Shown in pieces: positions 1 to 8,049 of a DNA stretch of 64,000 bases. How positions within the stretch are numbered: position 1 is the stretch's first letter; the number at the start of each line of letters is the position of its first letter. A program made the position numbers and the translations under genes. Origin of the DNA: Paucilactobacillus vaccinostercus DSM 20634 (GTDB taxonomy: Bacteria; Bacillota; Bacilli; Lactobacillales; Lactobacillaceae); NCBI RefSeq assembly GCF_001436295.1, contig NZ_AYYY01000063.1, positions 7,449-71,448 of the forward strand. The letters are read 5' to 3'. Below the pieces are notes generated by a model. It did not search any database. It saw nothing but the letters and a program-made list of their open reading frames with translations, and had not been told where the DNA came from.

Positions 1-1
1 C

Positions 2-1819
2 GTCGCAACGGCAATCCAAGGGGTAATTAACCAAGGATACAACCTGACGAGCGATGGCACCGTAGGCGCAACGTATGATCACGATGACGACGCGGATCAA
101 ACCTTCAAGGTAGTGATGACTCAACTTGGCGAGAACAAAGTGCCATACACGACGATTCCAACTGATCCAGAAGGTAACCCAATCCCAGGTACCACGGGAG
201 AAAGCCATGTTGGTAAGCCAGGTGACCCTGTTGAAACAACAGACGTCCCAGGGTACACACCAACAACTGACATTCCAGATGTACCAACGGATGGCGGCGA
301 CGTGAATGTCATCTACACACCAAACAAGCAACGTGCAACGGTTGAAATCGTTGATCAAAACGGTAAGAAGCTCGACACGATTAATGTAGAAGGTGTCAGT
401 GACGGAATGGTTGATCACAGTACAATCGCAACGGCAATCCAAGGGGTAATTAACCAAGGATACAACCTGACAAGCGATGGCACCGTAGGCGCAACGTATG
501 ATCACGATGACGACGCGGATCAAACCTTCAAGGTAGTGATGACTCAACTTGGCGAGAACAAAGTGCCATACACGACGATTCCAACTGATCCAGAAGGTAA
601 CCCAATCCCAGGTACGACGGGTGAAAGCCATGTTGGTGAGCCAGGCGATCCTGTTGAAACAACAGATGTGCCAGGATACACACCAACGACTGACATTCCA
701 GATGTACCAACGGATGGCGGTGACGTGAATGTTGTCTACACACCAAACAAGCAACGTGCAACAGTTGAAATCGTTGATCAAAATGGCAACACTTTGAAGA
801 CGGTCATCCTTACCGGAGTAAGTGATGCGAACGTTGATCACAGCACAATCGCAACGGCAATCCAAGGGGTAATCAACCAAGGATACAACCTGACAAGCGA
901 TGGCACCGTAGGCGCAACATATGATCACGACGACGATGCAGATCAAACCTTCAAGGTAGTGATGACTCAACTTGGCGAAAACAAAGTGCCATACACGACG
1001 ATTCCAACTGATCCAGAAGGTAACCCAATCCCAGGTACGACGGGTGAAAGCCATGTTGGTAAACCAGGCGATCCTGTTGAAACGACAGCTGTGCCAGGAT
1101 ACACACCAACGACTGACATTCCAGATGTACCAACGGATGGCGGTGACGTAAATGTTGTCTACACACCAAACAAGCAACGTGCAACGGTTGAAATCGTTGA
1201 TCAAAACGGTAAGAAGCTCGACACGATTAATGTAGAAGGTGTCAGTGACGGAGCGGTTGATCACAGCACAATCGCAACGGCAATCCAAGGGGTAATTAAC
1301 CAAGGATACAACCTGACAAGCGATGGCACCGTAGGCGCAACGTATGATCACGACGACGATACAGATCAAATCTTCAAGGTAGTGATGACTAAGATTGCTG
1401 CACCTGATGATACTGATAATAATGGTAATCCAGTACCACCAACCAACAATGGCGGTGATGTGGATAACGGTGGAAATACTAACAATGGTAATGATAATGG
1501 CAACGGGAACGTTGATGTACCAACTAATAATGGTAGTGAAACGCCTGCTCAACCAAATACCAATGGAAGCGAAACACCATCGACCACAACTACCAACACT
1601 GGTAATGGGACGACTGGAACACCTAAGGCAACCGAGACCACTTATGTGAATGATTCTGGTAACACAAACACAGGTGATACTACTCAAAAGGCCAATGCAA
1701 ATAGACTTCCACAAACTGACAACAGTAATGAGAGCCTATTGGCTGAAATCGGAGTAGCCATGATGGGATTAATCTCAGTATTTGGACTTGGACGCAAGAA
1801 GAAGCACGAAGATGATTAG
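2..1819 (+). CDS. LPXTG-anchored repeat surface protein, 5' end outside window
   Basis: The reading frame is open from base 2, so this is the C-terminal part of a larger secreted adhesin. It contains 141-residue repeats, each with a segment like MucBP/mub beta-folds ('ATVEIVDQNG', then 'VYTPNKQ') and a linker rich in Pro, Thr, Asp and Gly. After the last repeat comes a low-complexity Asn/Gly/Thr/Pro wall-spanning stretch. The protein ends in a sortase signal: LPQTD, a hydrophobic segment (IGVAMMGLISVFGLG) and a basic tail (RKKKHEDD). Covalent attachment to peptidoglycan is therefore expected. Binding to mucus or host material is inferred only from family resemblance. The signal peptide and N-terminal domains lie upstream of the window. 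Confidence 0.9.
   Translation, partial: VATAIQGVINQGYNLTSDGTVGATYDHDDDADQTFKVVMTQLGENKVPYTTIPTDPEGNPIPGTTGESHVGKPGDPVETTDVPGYTPTTDIPDVPTDGGDVNVIYTPNKQRATVEIVDQNGKKLDTINVEGVSDGMVDHSTIATAIQGVINQGYNLTSDGTVGATYDHDDDADQTFKVVMTQLGENKVPYTTIPTDPEGNPIPGTTGESHVGEPGDPVETTDVPGYTPTTDIPDVPTDGGDVNVVYTPNKQRATVEIVDQNGNTLKTVILTGVSDANVDHSTIATAIQGVINQGYNLTSDGTVGATYDHDDDADQTFKVVMTQLGENKVPYTTIPTDPEGNPIPGTTGESHVGKPGDPVETTAVPGYTPTTDIPDVPTDGGDVNVVYTPNKQRATVEIVDQNGKKLDTINVEGVSDGAVDHSTIATAIQGVINQGYNLTSDGTVGATYDHDDDTDQIFKVVMTKIAAPDDTDNNGNPVPPTNNGGDVDNGGNTNNGNDNGNGNVDVPTNNGSETPAQPNTNGSETPSTTTTNTGNGTTGTPKATETTYVNDSGNTNTGDTTQKANANRLPQTDNSNESLLAEIGVAMMGLISVFGLGRKKKHEDD
113..1381 (+). repeat. three tandem 423-bp repeats coding for 141-aa adhesin units
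   Basis: Units begin at 113, 536 and 959, and a fourth start motif at 1382 diverges after a few codons. The spacing is exactly 423 bp each time. Bases 1-112 match the end of a preceding unit, so the array extends leftward. Copies are almost identical at DNA level. Differences cluster at a short segment coding for KKLDTINVEGVSDG versus NTLKTVILTGVSDA. Such identity suggests recent duplication or gene conversion, and unit number probably varies between strains. Confidence 0.95.
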
Positions 1820-1855
1820 TCATAGCAACAAGTGATTAATGATTGATTAAACGCG

Positions 1856-1892
1856 AAACGCGATTTGGGGTCATCTCCCTTAATCGCGTTTT
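1856..1892 (+). terminator. terminator of the repeat surface protein gene
   Basis: The arms AAACGCGATT (1856-1865) and AATCGCGTTT (1882-1891) form a 10-bp stem with a 16-base loop, followed by a short T run. It lies 36 bases after the stop codon. Confidence 0.7.
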
Positions 1893-2042
1893 GCTACATA
1901 GAACCTAATATTAGCGAAATTCTTCGCACACATAATAAATATAAAGGTAGAAATATTAAAAATAATTCAAATAAATTATCAAACAGCTGCTAAGGCTGTT
2001 TATTGAAAATCGTTGTCTCGGTTAGATGAAAGGATGATCAAG

Positions 2043-2099
2043 ATGGAATATAGAAATAAGAAACTGCCTGGATTTAGGCGGTTTAGAGAGCAACATTAA
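2043..2099 (+). CDS. possible tiny basic peptide (18 aa)
   Basis: The frame starts with ATG, nine bases after an AAAGG ribosome-binding sequence, and codes for 18 residues rich in Arg and Lys (MEYRNKKLPGFRRFREQH). It ends 32 bases before the start of the next gene. A short hairpin (AAACAGC/GCTGTTT, 1981-2001) lies just upstream. It could be a leader peptide or a small protein of the downstream cassette, or chance. I do not recognise it. Confidence 0.25.
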   Translation: MEYRNKKLPGFRRFREQH

Positions 2100-2131
2100 T
2101 TAGTAGGTAAGTTTTGAAACGAGGTGATGAG

Positions 2132-2665
2132 ATGACTGATCGGGAACAGATGCTCCATATTAGACACGAACAGCAGAAACTACATTATTCCATCAAAAAG
2201 GTGAGAGGGCGTTTGTTGGCGCAAGAAGCAAATTTAATCCTTCAACATAGTGCAGTTGATCAAAAACATTCCATTGGGACAGATGAACAGTGTCCGGTAT
2301 GTTGTCAGTACAATACGGTAAAAAGGAAATCTGAACGGTTAGCTGTGTTAGATGGATCAAAACGCCAAACGGGACTAAGACCACTACGTAGAGGGTTTTA
2401 CTATCTTGGTAGTATTGATAACCGGTATATGTCGATCATCGTCTCACCTTCAAAAACAGATGCAGAATCGTGTTTCACAGATTTAAAAGTTCAAATTCAG
2501 CATCAGCATGCAGAACTTAAAAGACTGACATCAGCAGAAACTCAGGTCTTAATGCAACAACAGATCGGTCCACGTAGATGGGAGCAGGCCCGTCGACAGT
2601 ATCATGACGTGGACCACACAGAAGTGATAGTAACGTTCGAGAAGAATATCAATAATGAGGATTAG
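2132..2665 (+). CDS. unknown Cys-x2-Cys protein A of the AP2 cassette
   Basis: I do not recognise this 177-residue protein. The start is ATG 2132, directly after the ribosome-binding sequence GAGGTGAT. The alternative TTG at 2114 overlaps that signal. The N-terminal third is helical and charged. Around residue 50 is a motif D-x-K-H-S-x(5)-Q-C-P-V-C-C that could bind a metal, and the remainder is Arg/Gln-rich. A related motif (H-S-x(6)-N-C-D-L-C) occurs in the gene at 3237, so the two may be distant paralogues. It starts a five-gene same-strand run with 18-bp spacing to the next gene. A small DNA-binding or regulatory role is possible but not shown. Confidence 0.75.
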   Translation: MTDREQMLHIRHEQQKLHYSIKKVRGRLLAQEANLILQHSAVDQKHSIGTDEQCPVCCQYNTVKRKSERLAVLDGSKRQTGLRPLRRGFYYLGSIDNRYMSIIVSPSKTDAESCFTDLKVQIQHQHAELKRLTSAETQVLMQQQIGPRRWEQARRQYHDVDHTEVIVTFEKNINNED

Positions 2666-2683
2666 TGAATGGTGGGGGAAATA

Positions 2684-3223
2684 ATGGCGCAGGGAGTAGA
2701 AAAGGAACGAAAGACAACTCTGGTCGATCTGACGGGACGACGATTCGGCAAATTAACCGTCGTTACGTTGGCACCGGAAAGGAACCCTAAAAACGGGAAC
2801 ACAAGGTGGCTGTGTCAGTGTGATTGTGGCAATCAAGTGATCGTAGATGGGCAGAATTTGAAACATGGGACGACGCGCAGTTGTGGTTGCCTACGACGTG
2901 AAGTAAGTCGCCAGAAGATGTTAACAAATCCGAAATTAGCCGGCAGCCGGAGCATCAAAAATTTTTTTAATGAAGAAGGTATTCAATATTCGCACTTGCA
3001 TAAATCTAAAAAGAACAAAACAGGTGTCATTGGAGTCTCGTTTGACAAGTCAAATAATCTGTATGTTGCACGGTTGATGTTTCATCATGAGTACGTATTG
3101 AATAGGGCGGTGGAAACCTTTGAAGAAGCAGTTGAGTTACGAAAGCAAGCAGAACAACGATACTTGCATTCCAGAAAACGGTCGGTTAAATCGACTGAGA
3201 ACCTTACAAGTTTATCAAAGTGA
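2684..3223 (+). CDS. zinc-motif plus AP2-like DNA-binding protein A
   Basis: The protein has 179 residues from ATG 2684, which follows a strong GGTGGGGGA ribosome-binding sequence. ATG 2669 is upstream of that signal. The N-terminal half has the pattern 'LTGRRFGKLTV', then W-L-C-x-C-D-C-G and R-S-C-G-C-L-R-R, a four-to-five-cysteine probable zinc site common in phage and Firmicutes AP2 proteins. The C-terminal part (NKTGVIGVSFDKSNN, then FEEAVELRKQAE) matches the AP2/ERF-like beta-sheet plus helix found in bacterial and homing-endonuclease-associated proteins. No HNH nuclease motif is visible. It is a clear paralogue of the gene at 3963. Sequence-specific DNA binding is inferred. Confidence 0.8.
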   Translation: MAQGVEKERKTTLVDLTGRRFGKLTVVTLAPERNPKNGNTRWLCQCDCGNQVIVDGQNLKHGTTRSCGCLRREVSRQKMLTNPKLAGSRSIKNFFNEEGIQYSHLHKSKKNKTGVIGVSFDKSNNLYVARLMFHHEYVLNRAVETFEEAVELRKQAEQRYLHSRKRSVKSTENLTSLSK

Positions 3224-3236
3224 TATTAGTGCACTT

Positions 3237-3743
3237 ATGACTCAGATTATTGTGGATCACCATGATGTGAAAGGGCACTCGCTGGCATCGCAGCCTGACA
3301 ATTGTGATTTATGCGACCTATATACGACTGCAGAACAAATTATGCGGATCATTCAGCAAGAAATCGATGATGAAAATACAACGAAAAAGCAACATTTTTC
3401 ACTGGCTTCTTTGAAGTCCGCACACTACTATTATGCGCAAGAAGAGGACGGCGAAATCCAGATTTATCGATCAGCGAGTGTTACTAAGACGAGACAGCTA
3501 TTCCGGTTGTATAACGGCAATGATCGTATGCACGGTATGCCTAAACGAATTAATCGGTGCCTCGTAGAAATCATTATTAAATATATAATGGATGATTCGG
3601 ATCAAGCGTCTCGACTAGTCCAATCATTGACCAATGATCACGTCTTCTCGGGATTGGTGATTCAGTTTGAAAATAACCAACTCTTGCGTGTGGCGGAGAC
3701 TTTGGGGCAATACAAGATTTATGACCGGATAATGAACGATTAA
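3237..3743 (+). CDS. unknown Cys-x2-Cys protein B of the AP2 cassette
   Basis: I do not recognise this protein. The frame is open from within the preceding gene (ATG 3120), but the product resembles protein A only from ATG 3237, 13 bases after the previous stop. That start gives 168 residues and is preferred, although no strong ribosome-binding sequence precedes it, so translational coupling is likely. Near residues 15-27 is D-V-K-G-H-S-L-x(5)-N-C-D-L-C, echoing the motif in the product of 2132. The rest is mixed alpha/beta with several Tyr and Arg residues. Its position between two AP2-type genes suggests a partner role. Confidence 0.7.
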   Translation: MTQIIVDHHDVKGHSLASQPDNCDLCDLYTTAEQIMRIIQQEIDDENTTKKQHFSLASLKSAHYYYAQEEDGEIQIYRSASVTKTRQLFRLYNGNDRMHGMPKRINRCLVEIIIKYIMDDSDQASRLVQSLTNDHVFSGLVIQFENNQLLRVAETLGQYKIYDRIMND

Positions 3744-3767
3744 ATTATGATACTGGAGACGAATAAA

Positions 3768-3935
3768 ATGAAAAAGAAGTTCACGACAACACTTGATGCA
3801 GACTTAGTGAAGGAACTAAAAATTAAAGCTGCGCAGAAGGATACGACGGGTGCTGCCATTATTGCACATCTACTAGATCTCTACTTTAATGATGAATTTG
3901 AGGAGTTTAATGAAAAAATTGAATGCAAAATCTGA
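3768..3935 (+). CDS. small ribbon-helix-helix (CopG/Arc-like) protein
   Basis: The product is 55 residues from ATG 3768, preceded by TGGAGA. The N-terminal pattern KKKFTTTLDADLVKELKIKAA is a short beta strand followed by a helix, then an acidic helical tail, typical of CopG/Arc ribbon-helix-helix regulators and of some antitoxins. No toxin gene partner of a known family sits beside it. It ends 27 bases before the next cassette gene and is probably co-transcribed. An operon autorepressor is a reasonable guess. Confidence 0.7.
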   Translation: MKKKFTTTLDADLVKELKIKAAQKDTTGAAIIAHLLDLYFNDEFEEFNEKIECKI

Positions 3936-3962
3936 ATTATTGAGGGGAGGCATTTTTCGATA

Positions 3963-4478
3963 ATGCAGAGGATAGATTTAACAGGTAAACGGTTTGGTCG
4001 ACTGGTAGCAATTAAACCAGCAGACCATTCGAGTTCAAAGGGTAACTTAATCTGGTTATGCCGATGTGACTGTGGTAACTATATTGAGGTTGACGGTCAA
4101 CGACTAAGGAGAGGTGAAACACGCAGTTGCGGATGTTTGAGACGTGATCAAAGTCGTGAAGTGGCGCAAACGAATGAACAGTTTCAGAAAAATGTTGGTA
4201 ATTCGACGCATTTTTTTAATGAGGATGGGGTGCCATTTGCCAGCATTAGGCGTTCAAAACGCAATAAGAGTGGGCATGTCGGTGTTTCATACGATAAAAA
4301 GACGAATCGATGGGTATCGCGGCTCATGTATGACGGCCATTATGTGTTACTTAAAACCTTTGAAACATTTGATGAGGCGGTAGAAGCACGCGAAAATGCT
4401 GAAGATCGATACCTGAAGAATAAACCTCAGTCAGCTGATACTTCCGCGAGTAGTCCCAGCAGCGACAGTAATCATTAA
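3963..4478 (+). CDS. zinc-motif plus AP2-like DNA-binding protein B
   Basis: The protein has 171 residues and a start preceded by GAGGGGAGGC. It is a paralogue of the gene at 2684 with the same architecture: 'LTGKRFGRLVA', W-L-C-R-C-D-C-G, R-S-C-G-C-L-R-R, a linker with H-F-F-N-E-D-G, then an AP2-like domain (NKSGHVGVSYDKKTN, FETFDEAVEARENAE). The tail is Ser-rich (SADTSASSPSSDS). It is the last gene of the cassette. Zinc binding and DNA binding are inferred from the family. The target is unknown. Confidence 0.8.
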   Translation: MQRIDLTGKRFGRLVAIKPADHSSSKGNLIWLCRCDCGNYIEVDGQRLRRGETRSCGCLRRDQSREVAQTNEQFQKNVGNSTHFFNEDGVPFASIRRSKRNKSGHVGVSYDKKTNRWVSRLMYDGHYVLLKTFETFDEAVEARENAEDRYLKNKPQSADTSASSPSSDSNH

Positions 4479-4780
4479 ATCTAAAACGAGATAAATACAA
4501 TTTAAGCTATCTTTTAAAAATGTGAAAAACTAGTTTAAATTGTTATTTTATCCACATATGTGACATGCCATTAATCAATATTATAGAACCACTGTTTTAG
4601 TAGTACATAGGGATAAAACGGCAGCAATAGTTAATTAGTCATTAAAAGTTGATTGATACCTAATAGTAGGTGAAACAGTGATAATCATGAGAACTAGTTG
4701 AGATCAACAAGATATTTTTTGCATCAAAAGCCTATTATTAGTCGATCAACTCAAAGCCGTGTTACATGTATTGAGGGTGC
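4479..4780. other. intergenic region between convergent genes, no gene seen
   Basis: About 300 A+T-rich bases lie between the last cassette gene and the end of the opposite-strand coiled-coil gene. Inverted segments TTTTATCC and GGATAAAA (near 4553 and 4609) and a GTTGAGATCAAC motif near 4699 are visible. I see no convincing terminator with a T run and no coding frame. Confidence 0.5.
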
Positions 4781-6934
4781 CTAACGGTCATAGTCATAGC
4801 CAGTATCTTTAGTGTGTTCGTTGCTGTCACTAACACCATTGATTTTGTCCCCATACAGTCGCTGGTATTCACTGCGGGCTTGTTGAGCTTCTTGAGCCTT
4901 GCGTTGTTCAATTTCTTGTTGCTCCTGCTGTTGTTCTGCACGAAGAGTTTTCAGCTCGGAAATCTGCAATTGGGTTGCGCGCCATGGCTGAGCATCGTCA
5001 GTACCATAGGTTAGGTCATGCCTAATTTTCCGGGTTGCTTCGGGATTCTGGCGTTGTAATTGGACACCAACTGCTGCATCGAAGCCGTCTTGATGTAATT
5101 TGGTATTCACTGTGCCCATTACCGCTAGCAAGCGATCACGGGCGATTTTGTAAACCGATTGCTTTTTGCCGACACGGGTCTCAAGTTTATTTAAAGCATC
5201 CTGCTTTTTGTCGATATTGTCGGATTTCAGGTCTAATGCATCATCGCGTTGATTTAAGCTTGATTCACGTTCATTTAACTTTTTGTCACGTTGCTCATTT
5301 CGCGTTTTTTGTAATGTAGTTGTGTTTTCACGTTTGATGATGCTTTGCTCATCTTCCGTATTTTTCAATTCTTTGGCTTCGGCCGCATTCTCGCGTTGCT
5401 TTAAGCCAGATTCACGTTCATTTAACTCGTTGTTGCGTTGCTCGTTTTGAGTTTCTTTTAAAGCAGCTGCGTTTTCACGTTTGATAATCTTTTGCTCGTC
5501 TTCCGTATTTTTCAATTCTTTGGCTGCGGCCTGATCCTCACGGTCTTGGACTTCTTTTTCACGTTTTAAAAGCTTGTCGCGCCATGACTGTATGAGATGG
5601 CATACTGTACTGAACAAATCATGTAAAGGTTGTTTTTTAAATTCAGCTTTACCTTCGTCGTCACTAATCGGGTGCTTGGAGTCCTTGGTCGCCTTAGCCT
5701 CTGGTTCGATCTCCTTGATGTTGTCAATTAGGGAATTTGTCAGATCATCCGTAAAATTGTCGAGTTGTTGTGATTTTTTCTCTAATTCGGCTGATTTTGC
5801 TTCATTTTTAGCAATTTTAGCGTCATTTTCAGCTATTTTGGTATCGAGTTTTTCATTTTTGACGTGAAGTTCCGCTTCTTGCGCTTTAATTTGGTTCTCG
5901 TGTGTTTTATCTTTTTTATATTGTTTGACAGAGCGCTGGGATCCCTTTGAAGCACCTTTAATCCGTTGATAATCGATTCCATGTTCTTTCATAATTCTAA
6001 CGGCGTAGGCCTCTAGTATTTCTAATTCGAGATCGTGGTACATGCCCTTAACGATTGCGGTTTCACTACGGCCGTTGTATTTTTCAACTTTTTCTCCTGT
6101 TTCTGGGTCCTTCACCGTGTAATAGGCACTAATGACTTTACCGCTGTCAGTTTCGTAGTGTGATAATTTTTCATGCCATTCTTCGGCGTAATTTGGATTT
6201 AATTTTCCATCTTCCGTCAAAGCGTCCGTACCGAAAGTAGATTGAATAACCTGTCTCTTAATTTTGGTTGTCGCGAATGCTACTTTATCAAATTGCAGGT
6301 CGGACATTTGGAGATGTTGCGCGCCTTCTTCATCGCTGTCAATTTCAGCCCACAGGACGTTAGGGTGCATGACCTGAAAAGGATGGGATGCATGATATTG
6401 TGTGAAAGTTTCACGTTCAGCAGTGCGGAATTCGGTTAATACTTTGGCTCCATAATTTTTCAAGATATGATCGTAAATATCTGTATTTCCAAGATACAGT
6501 AAGGTTGAAGTGATTGGAATCTCATCATTATTATGAAAGTTAGCTAGTTGGTAGCTCGCATCTTTTACGCGATCTTCGTTGTGCAATTTCAAATTATTTT
6601 CTAAGCCCTTACGAATTTTTGATGATTTTGCCGTCATGTAGCCCACCCAGTCACCATAAGCACGATTGGCTCTCGATGGTGGTAATTTTGCGTCGTGGTC
6701 TTTGATGGCCTGGTCATCTAAAAATCCGTTTTCGATTAACATATTTTTCGCATTTTTTGACGGTAAAGTGTCACTGTCCTTGTAAACTTCAAGAACAGTA
6801 ATGTCCTTTGAATCGGCGGGATCATATTGACGCCAGTTACGTTCATCTGCATGGTTAGCTAAGTGATTGTCACCGAGGTCTTTGTCTGACGATTTGTAGC
6901 TACTGGATTGAGTTATGGGAGCTTCGATTAACAT
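4781..6934 (-). CDS. large coiled-coil protein with degenerate MobV-type relaxase features
   Basis: The product has 717 residues from an ATG with AAAGGA upstream. Residues about 185-215 contain VLWAEIDSDEEGAQHLQM, which lines up with the H-x-D-E-x-x-x-P-H-x-H motif of MobV/Pre plasmid relaxases but with the first and last histidines replaced. A later segment (GSQRSVKQYKKDK) resembles the conserved K-x-Y-K region of the same family. From about residue 350 on it is Glu/Lys/Gln-rich coiled coil, with one ~50-residue unit repeated (KNTEDEQKIIKREN, then NERESGLKQREN; second copy KNTEDEQSIIKREN, then NERESSLNQRDD). Mobilization of an integrated plasmid is the best guess. With the altered motif it may be inactive or act structurally. 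The relaxase assignment is tentative. Confidence 0.55.
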   Translation of the reverse strand: MLIEAPITQSSSYKSSDKDLGDNHLANHADERNWRQYDPADSKDITVLEVYKDSDTLPSKNAKNMLIENGFLDDQAIKDHDAKLPPSRANRAYGDWVGYMTAKSSKIRKGLENNLKLHNEDRVKDASYQLANFHNNDEIPITSTLLYLGNTDIYDHILKNYGAKVLTEFRTAERETFTQYHASHPFQVMHPNVLWAEIDSDEEGAQHLQMSDLQFDKVAFATTKIKRQVIQSTFGTDALTEDGKLNPNYAEEWHEKLSHYETDSGKVISAYYTVKDPETGEKVEKYNGRSETAIVKGMYHDLELEILEAYAVRIMKEHGIDYQRIKGASKGSQRSVKQYKKDKTHENQIKAQEAELHVKNEKLDTKIAENDAKIAKNEAKSAELEKKSQQLDNFTDDLTNSLIDNIKEIEPEAKATKDSKHPISDDEGKAEFKKQPLHDLFSTVCHLIQSWRDKLLKREKEVQDREDQAAAKELKNTEDEQKIIKRENAAALKETQNEQRNNELNERESGLKQRENAAEAKELKNTEDEQSIIKRENTTTLQKTRNEQRDKKLNERESSLNQRDDALDLKSDNIDKKQDALNKLETRVGKKQSVYKIARDRLLAVMGTVNTKLHQDGFDAAVGVQLQRQNPEATRKIRHDLTYGTDDAQPWRATQLQISELKTLRAEQQQEQQEIEQRKAQEAQQARSEYQRLYGDKINGVSDSNEHTKDTGYDYDR

Positions 6935-6963
6935 TATTTATCAGATCCTTTATTGTGAATGAG

Positions 6964-7017
6964 TCAAAATACTTCCTATGCGGTCGTGTTTTGGCAGTGG
7001 AGTTTTAAGCGTGGGTC
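6964..7017. repeat. direct repeat copy 1 with hairpin, upstream of the relaxase-like gene
   Basis: The hairpin arms are CAAAATAC (6965-6972) and GTGTTTTG (6986-6993), with loop TTCCTATGCGGTC. The same arrangement recurs at 7131. Similarity extends past the hairpin into a GGAG/TTTTA/GCG/GGT stretch. It lies 30 bases upstream of the start of the opposite-strand relaxase-like gene, where MobV origins of transfer usually sit. Confidence 0.6.
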
Positions 7018-7129
7018 TATTTAATCACAAGAGATTGAGTGATTAACAGGACGTATGAAGGGCAAAAAACAGATCGACAGATAAATGTAAATAATAAAAA
7101 ATTATTTATGATATTAATAAATAAATACC

Positions 7130-7180
7130 TCAAAGTACTTCCTACTCGGTCGTGCTTTGAGGAGGCAATTTTAGCGGGTA
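7130..7180. repeat. direct repeat copy 2 with covarying hairpin
   Basis: The arms are CAAAGTAC (7131-7138) and GTGCTTTG (7152-7159), with loop TTCCTACTCGGTC. Relative to copy 1, one stem pair changes from A-T to G-C while pairing is kept, and the same T:G pair is present in both. This supports selection for the folded form, as RNA or single-stranded DNA. Confidence 0.6.
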
Positions 7181-7911
7181 AATAGTCCTTGGTACCCGTC
7201 GATGCTCATTATTCAATCGCCTTGACTAGCCATCAATTTAGGACTAAAAAGGTGCCAAAATCCAAATTGTCACAAATTGCCACACACAAATGACTCTCGT
7301 ATGTGTATGGCAGATTTTTCATCTGCCATACTTACTCGCTCGCCGAGGGCCGGTTGCACCGAACGGCCGCCTAGCCGCGGGCAACTATTCGACTGGTTGA
7401 CTGTTGTCAGCCAGCCTCATTTAATCGTCGCAATGGCAGATTTCGTTGGTCAACAAACTCTGCCAAAGCTTCTCATGTAATCACCCAATTAATTAGCGTT
7501 TCACGTCTAATTAATTGTTGGCTCACTGTCGACTGACATCATCGCAATCGCCTAATTCAATCGAACGATTGATCAGGTTCCCGATTGCGATGACGTAAAA
7601 TGTCCTCACCGTTTATAACCGGTGAGGGCATCAGCCGACAAAATCAAGTGCATTAATGACAATCACGATGTAATTAATAAAGGCACTCACCAATAATTTT
7701 GGTGAGTGCCATAGAATCGTCAGGGTCCTAATTTCAGATACAAGGGGAAGTGACAAGATCATCAACTAGGAGCCAATATATGTTTTCTGAATGTTTATTA
7801 GACATATATTTATATGTTTAATAAACACTATTTATACTTTCAATTTAAATTGTTTTTAAATTATTTATATGTATATGTACATCTATATGTAAATCAAAGT
7901 AAATATAGGCA
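7181..7911. other. non-coding hairpin array
   Basis: No gene is supported here. Visible hairpins are 7305-7331 (11-bp perfect stem, loop TTTTC), 7348-7368 (GGCCGGTT/GAACGGCC, one mismatch), 7434-7465 (TGGCAGA/TCTGCCA, extended inside), and 7486-7517 (CAATTAATTAG, perfect). They continue with 7539-7593 (12-bp perfect outer stem enclosing CAATCG/CGATTG), 7601-7630 (CCTCACCG/CGGTGAGG), 7682-7710 (12-bp perfect stem) and 7793-7826 (16-bp stem with one G:T, loop TT). Some share arm sequence (GGCAGA; CTCACC). The last 120 bases are extremely A+T-rich. An origin of transfer or replication of an integrated plasmid would fit. Confidence 0.6.
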
Positions 7912-8046
7912 ATGTCATTAGGTAAAATTTTTGACCTTTACTTCGCAGACGGAAAATATAACGAAGATGAAAAGGAATTGAATAAGCTATATAATGTTAG
8001 CAACAATGTCCAAGTCGTTTTAGCACTCACATACAAGCGAGGATAA
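7912..8046 (+). CDS. possible small protein, 44 aa, unknown
   Basis: The frame codes for a 44-residue acidic product (begins MSLGKIFDLYFADGKYNED) and ends four bases before the start of the next gene. The ribosome-binding sequence is weak (TAGG). The tight spacing suggests co-translation with the gene at 8050. I do not recognise it. Confidence 0.45.
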   Translation: MSLGKIFDLYFADGKYNEDEKELNKLYNVSNNVQVVLALTYKRG

Positions 8047-8049
8047 AAA

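Noticed and set aside
105-1184. Minus-strand open frames across the adhesin repeats
   Set aside because: They repeat with the same 423-bp period and have no ribosome-binding sequence; they are shadows of the adhesin codons.
113-1381. Regular tandem repeats that could suggest a CRISPR array
   Set aside because: The period is 423 bp, in frame, without spacers. It is a protein repeat array.
3768-3935. Antitoxin of a toxin-antitoxin pair
   Set aside because: Neither neighbour resembles RelE, MazF, Doc or another known toxin.
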